A stretch of 5,638 nt of DNA from Pseudomonadota bacterium. GTDB taxonomy: Bacteria; Pseudomonadota; Alphaproteobacteria; Rhizobiales; Phreatobacteraceae. The DNA lies in assembly GCA_023416965.1 (NCBI GenBank), contig JAEZGJ010000233.1, positions 1-5,638 on the forward strand. The letters are read 5' to 3'. Below are positions 1-5,362 of this stretch, one piece after another (position 1 is the stretch's first letter; each line of letters begins with the position of its first letter). The translations under genes and the position numbers were made by a program. The notes below the pieces were generated by a model that was given only the letters and a program-made list of their open reading frames with translations, had not been told where the DNA came from and made no database searches.

Positions 1-851
1 CCCTCGACGCCATGACGGCGGCCCGCGAGGCCTTCGCCCGCACCGCGGCGCGCCTCGAGGCCGCCCGCCAGCGCCTCCAGGAGATAGGCGCCGAGATCGC
101 CGAGAAGTTCGACGCGGAGCCCCAGGGCCTGCTGCGCATAGCCGGCCTCGCCGTCGACGCGGCCCTGCCCGACGCCCGCCGCATCGAGGACCAGCTCGAG
201 GCCCTGCGGCGGGAGCGCGAGCGCCTCGGCGGCGTCAACCTGCGCGCCGACGACGAGCTGACCGAGGTCCAGGCCCAGTTCGACGGCATGGTCCGCGAGC
301 GCGACGATCTGGTCGAAGCCATCAAGAAGCTGCGCGCCGGCATCGGCTCGCTCAACCGCGAGGGCCGCGAGCGGCTGCTTGCCTCCTTCGCCACCGTCAA
401 CGCAAACTTCCAGCGCCTGTTCACCACGCTCTTCGGCGGCGGCACCGCCGAGCTGCAGCTGGTCGAATCCGATGATCCGCTGGAGGCCGGCCTCGACATC
501 CTCGCCCGTCCGCCGGGCAAGAAGCCGCAGACCCTGTCGCTGCTCTCCGGCGGCGAGCAGGCGCTCACCGCCATCGCGCTGATGTTCGCGGTCTTCCTCC
601 CCAACCCGGCGCCGATCTGCGTGCTGGACGAGGTCGACGCGCCGCTCGACGACGCCAATGTCGAGCGCTATTGCGACCTGCTCGACGAGATGGCGCGCAC
701 CACCGACACGCGCTTCGTCGTCATCACCCACAATCCCATCACCATGAGCCGCATGGACCGCCTCTTCGGCGTCACCATGGCCGAGCGCGGCGTCTCGACG
801 CTGGTCAGCGTGGATCTGGGGCGCGCCGAGCAGCTCATCGCCGCAGAGTAA
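1..851 (+). CDS. smc: Chromosome segregation protein Smc, C-terminal part (5' end outside window)
   Basis: Smc is the ATPase core of the bacterial condensin, which compacts and separates sister chromosomes on the nucleoid. The reading frame is already open at base 3 (Leu-Asp-Ala before the first Met at 12), so this is the tail of a longer gene; full Smc proteins are about 1,150 residues, and about 282 are visible. Counting from Met12, residues 1-35 and 55-120 are charged heptad-like coiled coil, with the GGVNLRADDE segment typical of Smc at 73-82. The C-terminal ABC half follows: signature LSGGEQ at 178-183, Walker B ICVLDEVD at 202-209 with catalytic-type Glu207, a D-loop region (PLDDANV), and the switch His240 in VVITHNP. 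The Walker A half lies at the unseen N-terminus. The ATPase motifs are intact and the gene ends normally at TAA, so there is no sign of decay. It converges on the amine oxidase gene. Identification is very secure. Confidence 0.96.
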   Translation, partial: LDAMTAAREAFARTAARLEAARQRLQEIGAEIAEKFDAEPQGLLRIAGLAVDAALPDARRIEDQLEALRRERERLGGVNLRADDELTEVQAQFDGMVRERDDLVEAIKKLRAGIGSLNREGRERLLASFATVNANFQRLFTTLFGGGTAELQLVESDDPLEAGLDILARPPGKKPQTLSLLSGGEQALTAIALMFAVFLPNPAPICVLDEVDAPLDDANVERYCDLLDEMARTTDTRFVVITHNPITMSRMDRLFGVTMAERGVSTLVSVDLGRAEQLIAAE

Positions 852-912
852 GGGGTTTCGGCGCCTTGGTTCCTCCTGCCGTGCCCGGCTGCTCCTGAAC
901 CTCCTCCCGACA

Positions 913-935
913 TGCCAGGCCCTGTGCCGGGCATC
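913..935. repeat. Imperfect inverted repeat between convergent genes
   Basis: ATGCCAGGC (913-921) pairs with GCCGGGCAT (927-935) except for one A-G mismatch, giving a 9-position stem around a 5-base loop. It sits 61 bases after the smc stop, between two convergent genes, where a bidirectional terminator would be expected. Neither side has a T tract, so an intrinsic terminator is not proven. Read on the minus strand, the segment resembles the short GC-rich palindromic repeats (GGATGCCCGGCAC...GGCAT type) scattered between genes in many Rhizobiales genomes. That resemblance is from memory, and no second copy is visible in this window. Confidence 0.4.
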
Positions 936-993
936 CACGACTTTGCCTGCTGCCCCGGCGTTGCGGGAAAGCCGGAACGGCCAACTCCACGAT

Positions 994-1035
994 AGGACAA
1001 AAGTCCTTGACAGCGTAACGCTGGTCGACTAGGGT
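994..1035 (+). promoter_or_regulatory. Orphan promoter-like site with two palindromes
   Basis: A consensus -35 hexamer TTGACA (1007-1012) is followed after 17 bases by TAGGGT (1030-1035), a weak -10 matching three of six positions. In the rhizobial form this is CTTGAC (1006-1011), N17, CTAGGG. Two short perfect dyads flank or overlap the -35: AGGAC-AAAA-GTCCT (994-1007) and CAGCG-TAA-CGCTG (1011-1023). The site points rightward into the 3' end of the amine oxidase gene, which lies on the other strand, and no plausible plus-strand gene follows. It could drive an antisense or small RNA, be a relic of a lost gene, or be chance. The rest of 852-1089 shows no gene. Confidence 0.33.
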
Positions 1036-1089
1036 TGCGGCAGGTTCGACGACTGCGCCCGGTCCGCGGCGGGCTCGACCGCTTCCCCG

Positions 1090-3084
1090 TCACCCGCAGC
1101 AGCACCCCGCGCCGCCGTTCTTGCCCGCCCCGGTCTGCACGCTGGCGTGGTTCTTCTCCGGCGGAAGGTCCATGGCGATGTTCTCGGAGAAGAAGCCGTT
1201 GGGCTTCAGCATGAACCCGGCATATTCCATCGGCATGACCGGAAAATCCTCCGGCTTGCAGACATGGGTATGGCCGAAGGAGTGCCAGACCACGAGATCG
1301 GCATTCTCGATGGAGCGGCCCTGTTTCACATAGGCCGGCAGGCCGTCGCCCCCGGCATGCTGGTTGGGATAGTCGCCGCTGGCATATTTCTCCCGCGGGT
1401 TGAAGGGCGTCACCCAGACGTGTTTGGTGGCGAAGCCGCCGCGCTGGGCCACCGTGGAGCCCTCCTGCGCCAGCATCAGCGGGCTCGGCTGCACGATGAG
1501 CTTGTAGCCCGTCGGTTTGCCGACGATGTTGGTCACGTTCGGGTTGGTGATCTTCCAGTAGCGGCCGGTCCGCCCGTCGGCCTCGCGGGCGGCGTCCCGC
1601 TCGTTCGACAGGACCCGCGACGTCGTGTCGAAGACGTTGCCGTAGGGATTGTCGGTGCCCCAGGGCCGCGGCACGAATTCGTGCTCCGTCACGGTGTTGC
1701 CCTCGCCGTCGAGCGCCATGTGCATGCGCACGTTGAAGAAGTGCTGGTGGGTTGGCCCGCCCAGCCCCTCGCCCACCATGCCGCCCCAGGGATAGGATTT
1801 GCCCGGCGCCACCGCCGCCGTCTGGATGATGCCGGTGAGCTTGGCCTCGAGCTGGATCGTGCCGTCCTGGTAGAGATACCAGTAGAAGCCGTAATCGTAG
1901 TTCCCCACCGTGGCGAAGAACGAGATGACGAGCCGGCGCGAGCGCCGCGCCTCGAAGACGCCGGTGCGCATCTCGTAGTGCTTCCACAGGAGGCCGTAAT
2001 CCTCCTCGTGCATGCAGATGGCGTTGGGCATGACGATGGGGTTGCCGGCATCGTCCGCCATCGGCACGTCGAAATAGTGGATGAGGCCGAGGCAGTCGCA
2101 GCCGAGTTCGAGGGCGTTGGCGAGCTTGCCGAGGCCATATTCGCCGGCGTCGAAGGCGCTCTTCCAGAAATGGTTGGCGGTGGGGTCGGCATAGGGCACC
2201 ACCATCTCGGTGACGCTGGCGCGGTGGATGAGCGGGCGCAGGCGGCCCTTGTCGGTGATGCCGAGCTGGTGGATGACCAGCCCCTCTCGGGGCGTGAAGC
2301 CGAGGCGGAACGACCAGTTCTGCCACTCCACCTTCCAGCCCTCGACGGTGAAGCTCGGGCCCTCGGGCTGCACGATGTTGAGAGGCTTCAGGTCGGTGCG
2401 CGGCGGCGGCAGGGAGCCGCGATCGTAGTTCCGCCGCTTCCGCGGAATGGGGACGATCTCCTCCTCGTCGACGAGATGGACCACCCGGTTCTCCACGAGG
2501 TCGACGAGGGCGACGACGCCCTCGATCGGCGAGGCATAGCCGTTGTCGTTGACGTGCTCGCGCCAGTAGCTCACCGCGCTGACGAGGCGGCGGCCGAGTT
2601 CGGCCTCGCGGCCGAAATAGCCGGCCGAGAAAGGGTCCACCTGGACGAGGTCGATCTCGGAATCGGTGAGGCCGCGGCGGGTCATGGCCGCCCGCCAGCC
2701 GGGGTCGGCCTTGACGATGTCGCCGGCCTTGAAGAACTCCTCGATGATCACCGCCGGCTGGCCGTAGGGCGTTGCCTTCGTGTCTCGGTCGACGAAACTC
2801 AGGACTGCGCCGGCACCGATGTCGACCAGCGCCTCGTGGACGGCGCCGGTGGCGGTGTCGATGGTGACGGCGAGGGCGCGGCGGCGGATCGGCCGGTCCG
2901 GTGACCAGGCGGCGATCTCCGCCTTCGTGGGCTCGTCGAGCTGCAGGGTGGCGAATCGTGTCGTCTCCGGCAGCGCCTTCGCCTGCATCAGGATGGCCCG
3001 GGCGGCGGCGATTTCCGGCCCCGAAAGCGGATCGAGCGGATGGGCGGGTGCCGGCCCTGCCGCGACGGTGCTTTCGGACGCCAT
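1090..3084 (-). CDS. Primary-amine oxidase (copper/topaquinone amine oxidase)
   Basis: This enzyme oxidises primary amines (for example phenethylamine, tyramine or histamine) to the aldehyde, releasing ammonia and H2O2. The chosen start gives 664 residues, within the bacterial range. The small N2 and N3 domains span about 10-210 and the catalytic domain about 235-640. Tyr396 in TVGNYDY is the precursor of the self-generated topaquinone cofactor. The copper ligands are His446 and His448 (HQH) and His607 (GHTHVCKP). The catalytic base is Asp312 in FDAGEY, and Cys331 and Cys357 match the conserved disulfide of the Arthrobacter enzyme. There is no signal peptide, so it is probably cytoplasmic, unlike E. 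coli TynA. The position of the Arthrobacter gate tyrosine is Ala310, and the protein ends in three cysteines and a glycine. The start at 3084 has a strong GGAGGG site 7 bases upstream; a start at 3165 would add 27 basic residues and cover the regulatory region. The exact amine substrate cannot be read from the sequence. Confidence 0.95.
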   Translation of the reverse strand: MASESTVAAGPAPAHPLDPLSGPEIAAARAILMQAKALPETTRFATLQLDEPTKAEIAAWSPDRPIRRRALAVTIDTATGAVHEALVDIGAGAVLSFVDRDTKATPYGQPAVIIEEFFKAGDIVKADPGWRAAMTRRGLTDSEIDLVQVDPFSAGYFGREAELGRRLVSAVSYWREHVNDNGYASPIEGVVALVDLVENRVVHLVDEEEIVPIPRKRRNYDRGSLPPPRTDLKPLNIVQPEGPSFTVEGWKVEWQNWSFRLGFTPREGLVIHQLGITDKGRLRPLIHRASVTEMVVPYADPTANHFWKSAFDAGEYGLGKLANALELGCDCLGLIHYFDVPMADDAGNPIVMPNAICMHEEDYGLLWKHYEMRTGVFEARRSRRLVISFFATVGNYDYGFYWYLYQDGTIQLEAKLTGIIQTAAVAPGKSYPWGGMVGEGLGGPTHQHFFNVRMHMALDGEGNTVTEHEFVPRPWGTDNPYGNVFDTTSRVLSNERDAAREADGRTGRYWKITNPNVTNIVGKPTGYKLIVQPSPLMLAQEGSTVAQRGGFATKHVWVTPFNPREKYASGDYPNQHAGGDGLPAYVKQGRSIENADLVVWHSFGHTHVCKPEDFPVMPMEYAGFMLKPNGFFSENIAMDLPPEKNHASVQTGAGKNGGAGCCCG

Positions 3085-3091
3085 GGGTGCT

Positions 3092-3097
3092 CCCTCC
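3092..3097 (-). promoter_or_regulatory. Ribosome binding site of the amine oxidase gene
   Basis: On the minus strand GGAGGG lies 7 bases before the ATG at 3084-3082. It decides between this start and the upstream in-frame ATG at 3165. Confidence 0.75.
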
Positions 3098-3107
3098 GCT
3101 GGACGGC

Positions 3108-3155
3108 GGATGGTCCTCCATCCCGCTCCCGCGCGGCAATCGACCTTTCGGTTGA
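3108..3155. promoter_or_regulatory. Paired 16-base dyads in the divergent oxidase/regulator region
   Basis: The first dyad is GGATGG-TCCT-CCATCC (3108-3123), with perfect 6-base arms. The second is TCGACC-TTTC-GGTTGA (3140-3155), with one mismatch between arms. Both have 4-base spacers, and their centres lie 32 bases apart, about three helical turns, so dimers bound to them would face the same side of the DNA. The arms of the two dyads are not the same sequence, which weakens the case for one protein binding both. The second dyad overlaps GTTGAC (3151-3156), a possible -35 for the luxR-type gene, but no convincing -10 follows. The first lies 24 bases upstream of the oxidase start codon and could instead act as an mRNA hairpin. 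Binding by the neighbouring regulator is inferred from position. Confidence 0.4.
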
Positions 3156-3240
3156 CCGCCGCCACCGGGGGCGATCACCATGGCACTGGCGTGCTTCTTG
3201 CTCGCGTCGCACGCGTCACCCTGCCAGGACGGTCCTTCCC

Positions 3241-3894
3241 ATGTCCAGCACCCCCGACGCCGTCGCCGCGGCCATGCATTTCGCCAGGACGCTGCTCCAT
3301 GCCGGCGGCTGCGCCTTCTACCGCGTCGACGCCGACTGCAACCTGCACGACTTCCACATGGACCCCGACCTCGCCGGCTTTCACCGCGACTATGTCGGCG
3401 GCCTCCACGCGGTCGATCCCTTCCACGCCCGCCGCCTGCGCGACAGCGACCTCACCGTCTCCTGCCTGTCGGCCGACGTGGTGCGGCCGCGGGCGCGGGA
3501 GGGCGCCGCCTATGCCGCCGCCTGCGCCGCCCACGGCATCGGCGACATCGTCGAGCTGTTCTTCCGCCGGGAGGGACGGATCACCGCGGGCCTCTGCCTC
3601 ACCTGGCCGGCGGGACGTTCGGCCCGCCCCGGCGACCTCGCCGCAGCGCGCGCCGCCCATGGCTATATCGAGTTCAACCTGCCGCCCCCGCCGCCCGCAG
3701 CGCCCCAGGTGCCCGGCCTCACCGCCCGCGAACAGGAGGTCGTCGGGCTCATCTGCGCCGGCCGCACGAACCGCGACATCGCCGATGCCCTCGCCATCAG
3801 CCTCGCCACCGTGAAGACCCACATCATCCATATCTTCGAGAAGCTCGGGGTGGAGAACCGCGCCTCCGTCGTCGCCCGCATGGCGCGCGGCTGA
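3241..3894 (+). CDS. LuxR-type transcriptional regulator, divergent from the amine oxidase
   Basis: A 217-residue DNA-binding regulator. The C-terminal LuxR/GerE helix-turn-helix (about 158-213) is complete: LTAREQEVVGLICAGRTN, then the recognition helix region ISLATVKTHIIHIFEKLGV. A proline-rich linker (PPPPPAAP, 148-155) joins it to an N-terminal domain of about 145 residues that I cannot assign firmly. That domain carries F47-x3-Y51-x7-D59-P60, loosely like the W-x3-Y-x8-D-P core of acyl-homoserine-lactone receptors, but it lacks the Trp and is short. The pattern DIVELFFRREGRITAGL (102-118) suggests a GAF/PAS-like fold. There is no phosphoacceptor receiver domain, so it is not a typical two-component regulator. 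The start at 3241 has AGGA 11 bases upstream, inside the small dyad AGGAC-G-GTCCT (3226-3236); longer in-frame starts run antisense through the oxidase gene. Divergent placement suggests that it controls the oxidase, probably in response to an amine or its aldehyde (inference). Confidence 0.88.
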   Translation: MSSTPDAVAAAMHFARTLLHAGGCAFYRVDADCNLHDFHMDPDLAGFHRDYVGGLHAVDPFHARRLRDSDLTVSCLSADVVRPRAREGAAYAAACAAHGIGDIVELFFRREGRITAGLCLTWPAGRSARPGDLAAARAAHGYIEFNLPPPPPAAPQVPGLTAREQEVVGLICAGRTNRDIADALAISLATVKTHIIHIFEKLGVENRASVVARMARG

Positions 3895-3925
3895 GGGACG
3901 GGACGCGGCGCCGTCGGCGAAAGAC

Positions 3926-3947
3926 CAGCATTGCCCGAGGGATGCTG
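3926..3947 (+). terminator. Possible stem-loop after the luxR-type gene
   Basis: CAGCAT (3926-3931) pairs with ATGCTG (3942-3947) across a 10-base loop, 31 bases after the regulator's stop codon. No T tract follows. The 5' arm could alternatively pair with TGCTGG at 3985-3990. It is a weak candidate for the 3' end of the regulator's transcript. Confidence 0.2.
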
Positions 3948-3990
3948 CACTGCGCCGTCGATGTCGCAGAGCAGGAGCCACAATTGCTGG

Positions 3991-4034
3991 AAGTGCGAAA
4001 AATAGACTGTATTTCAGTGGTTTATATTGTTTTG
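3991..4034 (+). promoter_or_regulatory. AT-rich block upstream of the atp promoter (UP-like)
   Basis: By direct count 31 of 44 bases are A or T, in a window that is otherwise strongly GC-rich. The block ends 8 bases before the -35 of the atp promoter, the place where an UP element contacts the RNA polymerase alpha subunits. It also holds a small dyad, ACTG-TATTT-CAGT (4006-4018). A boosting role is inferred from composition and position. Confidence 0.4.
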
Positions 4035-4041
4035 CCGCGTC

Positions 4042-4071
4042 CTTGACACGTTTTCGTGCCATCACTATAGG
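4042..4071 (+). promoter_or_regulatory. Promoter of the atpIBE operon
   Basis: TTGACA (4043-4048), a perfect -35, is followed by a 17-base spacer and TATAGG (4066-4071). In the rhizobial sigma70 form it reads CTTGAC-N17-CTATAG, 11 of 12 consensus positions. Transcription would start near 4077-4080, leaving a leader of about 75 bases before atpI. The dyad CACG-TTTT-CGTG (4047-4058) overlaps the -35 and the spacer. This is the best promoter in the window, as expected for a highly expressed housekeeping operon. Confidence 0.75.
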
Positions 4072-4098
4072 TGTGCCCGGCTTTCGGGGGGTGGCAGT

Positions 4099-4137
4099 CC
4101 GGCGACCTACCGTCGTGGAGCCCTGACGACGAGCCGG
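4099..4137 (+). promoter_or_regulatory. Nested stem-loop in the atp 5' leader
   Basis: An outer stem CCGGC (4099-4103) with GCCGG (4133-4137) encloses an inner stem CGTCGT (4111-4116) with ACGACG (4126-4131) around a 9-base loop. The structure ends 3 bases before the AGGAGG ribosome site of atpI (4141-4146), so it could affect access to it or stabilise the 5' end. An alternative small hairpin, CGAC (4103-4106) with GTCG (4112-4115), would compete with both stems. No known riboswitch family is recognised. Confidence 0.35.
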
Positions 4138-4152
4138 CCGAGGAGGCTGGCC

Positions 4153-4506
4153 ATGGCGTCAGGTGACGAGAACGACGGCAAGACGCCGGGGACGTCTCCC
4201 CGGGAATCCGACCTCGACGCGCGGCGGCGCGCCCTTGAATCCCGGCTCGAAGCCATCGAGCGCGAGCGGTCCGGGGGAGCAGCGCCGGACGGCCGGGCGG
4301 CCCCTGAGCCGTCCGGGCTGGTGAAGCTCTTCCGCTTCTCGGCCGATTTCGTCTCCGGCGTTCTGGCCGGGGCGCTGATCGGCTGGCTTGTGGACCGTTT
4401 CGCCGGAACGCGGCCCTGGGGTCTCATCGTGTTTCTTCTGCTGGGCTTCGCGACGGGAATCTACAATCTCGTCAAGTCGGCGCAGCGGGCCAATCGGGAA
4501 GGCTGA
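4153..4506 (+). CDS. atpI: ATP synthase assembly protein AtpI (AtpZ/AtpI family)
   Basis: AtpI is a small inner-membrane protein encoded at the head of F0 operons; in studied bacteria it aids c-ring assembly or stability and is not part of the finished enzyme. The product has 117 residues. The N-terminus is hydrophilic and charged, with a probable short coiled coil at about 18-40 (DARRRALESRLEAIERERS). Two membrane helices follow at about 62-82 (containing GVLAGALIGWLVDRFAG) and 88-108 (PWGLIVFLLLGFATGIYNLV). This layout is typical of the alphaproteobacterial form. The start at 4153 has AGGAGG 6 bases upstream. The in-frame ATG at 4027 is excluded because it lies upstream of the promoter. The gene is first in the operon, 48 bases ahead of atpB, and its position supports the assignment as much as its sequence, which is poorly conserved in this family. 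Confidence 0.9.
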   Translation: MASGDENDGKTPGTSPRESDLDARRRALESRLEAIERERSGGAAPDGRAAPEPSGLVKLFRFSADFVSGVLAGALIGWLVDRFAGTRPWGLIVFLLLGFATGIYNLVKSAQRANREG

Positions 4507-4554
4507 AAGGCCGTTCCGACCATCGACTAGACCGCATGCGGGAGCAGACCGGCG

Positions 4555-5304
4555 ATGGCCGATCCGATCAAACAGTTCGAGCTCGTCCCCATCGTTCCGA
4601 TCCGGGTTGGCACTGGTGATTTCTCCTTCACCAATTCCGCCCTGCACATGTTCATCATCGTCGGCCTCACGGCGGCCTTCCTGCTGCTGACCACGTCCGG
4701 CCGCCGCCTCGTGCCGACGCGCCTGCAGTCCATGGCCGAGCTCACCTACGAATTCGTCGCCGGAACCGTCCGACAAACGGCCGGCACCGAGGGGATGAAG
4801 TTCTTCCCCCTCGTCTTCTCGCTCTTCATGTTCGTGCTCTTCGCCAACCTCATCGGCATGGTGCCCGGCGCCTTCACGGTGACGAGCCACATCATCGTCA
4901 CCGCCGCCCTGGCGCTGCTGGTGATCTCCACCGTCATCATCTACGGCATCATGAAGCACGGCACCCACTGGTTCGCGCTCTTCGCGCCCTCGGGCCTGCC
5001 GAAGGTGATCCTGCCGCTGATCGTCGTCATCGAGGTGATCTCCTTCATCTCCCGCCCGATCTCGCTGTCGCTGCGTCTCTTCGGCAACATGACCGCCGGC
5101 CATATCGCGCTGAAGGTCTTCGCCGGCTTCGTCACCGCCATGGCCGGTGCCGGCGCGCTCGGCCTCATCGGCTCGGCGCTCCCTGTCTTCATGATCACCG
5201 CGCTCACCGCGCTCGAACTGCTCGTCGCTGTCCTGCAGGCCTATGTCTTCACCATCCTGACCTGCATCTACCTCAACGACGCCCTCCATCCTGGCCATCA
5301 CTGA
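4555..5304 (+). CDS. atpB: F0F1 ATP synthase subunit a
   Basis: Subunit a forms the two half-channels through which protons reach and leave the rotating c-ring in the inner membrane. The 249 residues are a normal length for alphaproteobacteria. Hydrophobic segments lie at about 27-47, 83-104, 110-131, 150-170, 176-200 and 205-240. The essential arginine (E. coli Arg210) is Arg174 in SLSLRLFGNM, with Asn178 matching Asn214 and Gln228 matching Gln252. His183 stands where E. coli has Glu219, and Glu221 where E. coli has His245; this reciprocal swap is known from alphaproteobacteria and mitochondria. The start at 4555 has GGGAG (4540-4544) 10 bases upstream, partly inside the self-complementary CCGCATGCGG (4532-4541). 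The family assignment is certain. Confidence 0.98.
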   Translation: MADPIKQFELVPIVPIRVGTGDFSFTNSALHMFIIVGLTAAFLLLTTSGRRLVPTRLQSMAELTYEFVAGTVRQTAGTEGMKFFPLVFSLFMFVLFANLIGMVPGAFTVTSHIIVTAALALLVISTVIIYGIMKHGTHWFALFAPSGLPKVILPLIVVIEVISFISRPISLSLRLFGNMTAGHIALKVFAGFVTAMAGAGALGLIGSALPVFMITALTALELLVAVLQAYVFTILTCIYLNDALHPGHH

Positions 5305-5362
5305 TCGGTGACGGCGGGTCACTCATCCTCCCTTCGCTCCCAACACCTCACAGGAGTTCAAA
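5305..5362 (+). promoter_or_regulatory. atpB-atpE intergenic leader with strong ribosome site
   Basis: A hairpin GTGAC-GGCGG-GTCAC (5308-5322) comes right after the atpB stop. From 5321 to 5352 there is one G in 32 bases, so this pyrimidine-rich stretch should stay single-stranded. AGGAG (5352-5356) then lies 6 bases before the atpE ATG. An open leader with a strong ribosome site fits the need for many more c than a subunits. E. coli atpE has a well-known translational enhancer at the same place, though of different sequence. Confidence 0.5.

Noticed and set aside
1007..1035. MerR-type operator between promoter hexamers
   Set aside because: The dyad lies near the -35 and spacing is the ordinary 17 bases; MerR-type sites have 19-20. 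No MerR gene is in view.
1147..2904. Plus-strand open frame of 585 codons antisense to the amine oxidase
   Set aside because: High GC suppresses stop codons in this frame; the protein has biased Val/Ala/Asp/Glu/His content and no recognised motif or ribosome site. A transcript there remains possible, but not this protein.
3085..3165. Upstream in-frame start for the amine oxidase (ATG at 3165)
   Set aside because: The extra 27 residues are neither a signal peptide nor a family domain, they would cover the regulatory dyads, and the start at 3084 has a much better ribosome site.
668..3181. Very long minus-strand open frame (837 codons) overlapping the amine oxidase gene
   Set aside because: It is a shadow of the oxidase and smc frames: Arg/Pro/Gly/His-rich low-complexity protein with no domain, while the overlapping frames encode recognised families.
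3181..3195. Sigma54-like promoter TGGCAC...TGC upstream of the luxR-type gene
   Set aside because: The GG-to-GC spacing is one base short of the strict requirement, and the -12 element is a poor match.
3925..3990. Competing hairpins (CCAGCAT with ATGCTG or TGCTGG) as an attenuator before the atp genes
   Set aside because: Both lie upstream of the atp promoter, have short arms and lack a T tract; chance pairing is likely in such GC-rich DNA.
3175..4065. Minus-strand open frame of 296 codons antisense to the luxR-type gene
   Set aside because: Starts inside the atp promoter region and is a shadow of the regulator; Gly/Ala/Asp/Val bias and no domain.
4027..4152. Upstream in-frame start for atpI
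   Set aside because: It lies before the -35 element of the promoter, and the added residues do not resemble AtpI.
4159..5322. Minus-strand open frame of 387 codons across atpI and atpB
   Set aside because: Asp/Glu/Gly/Arg/His-rich shadow of the ATP synthase genes.
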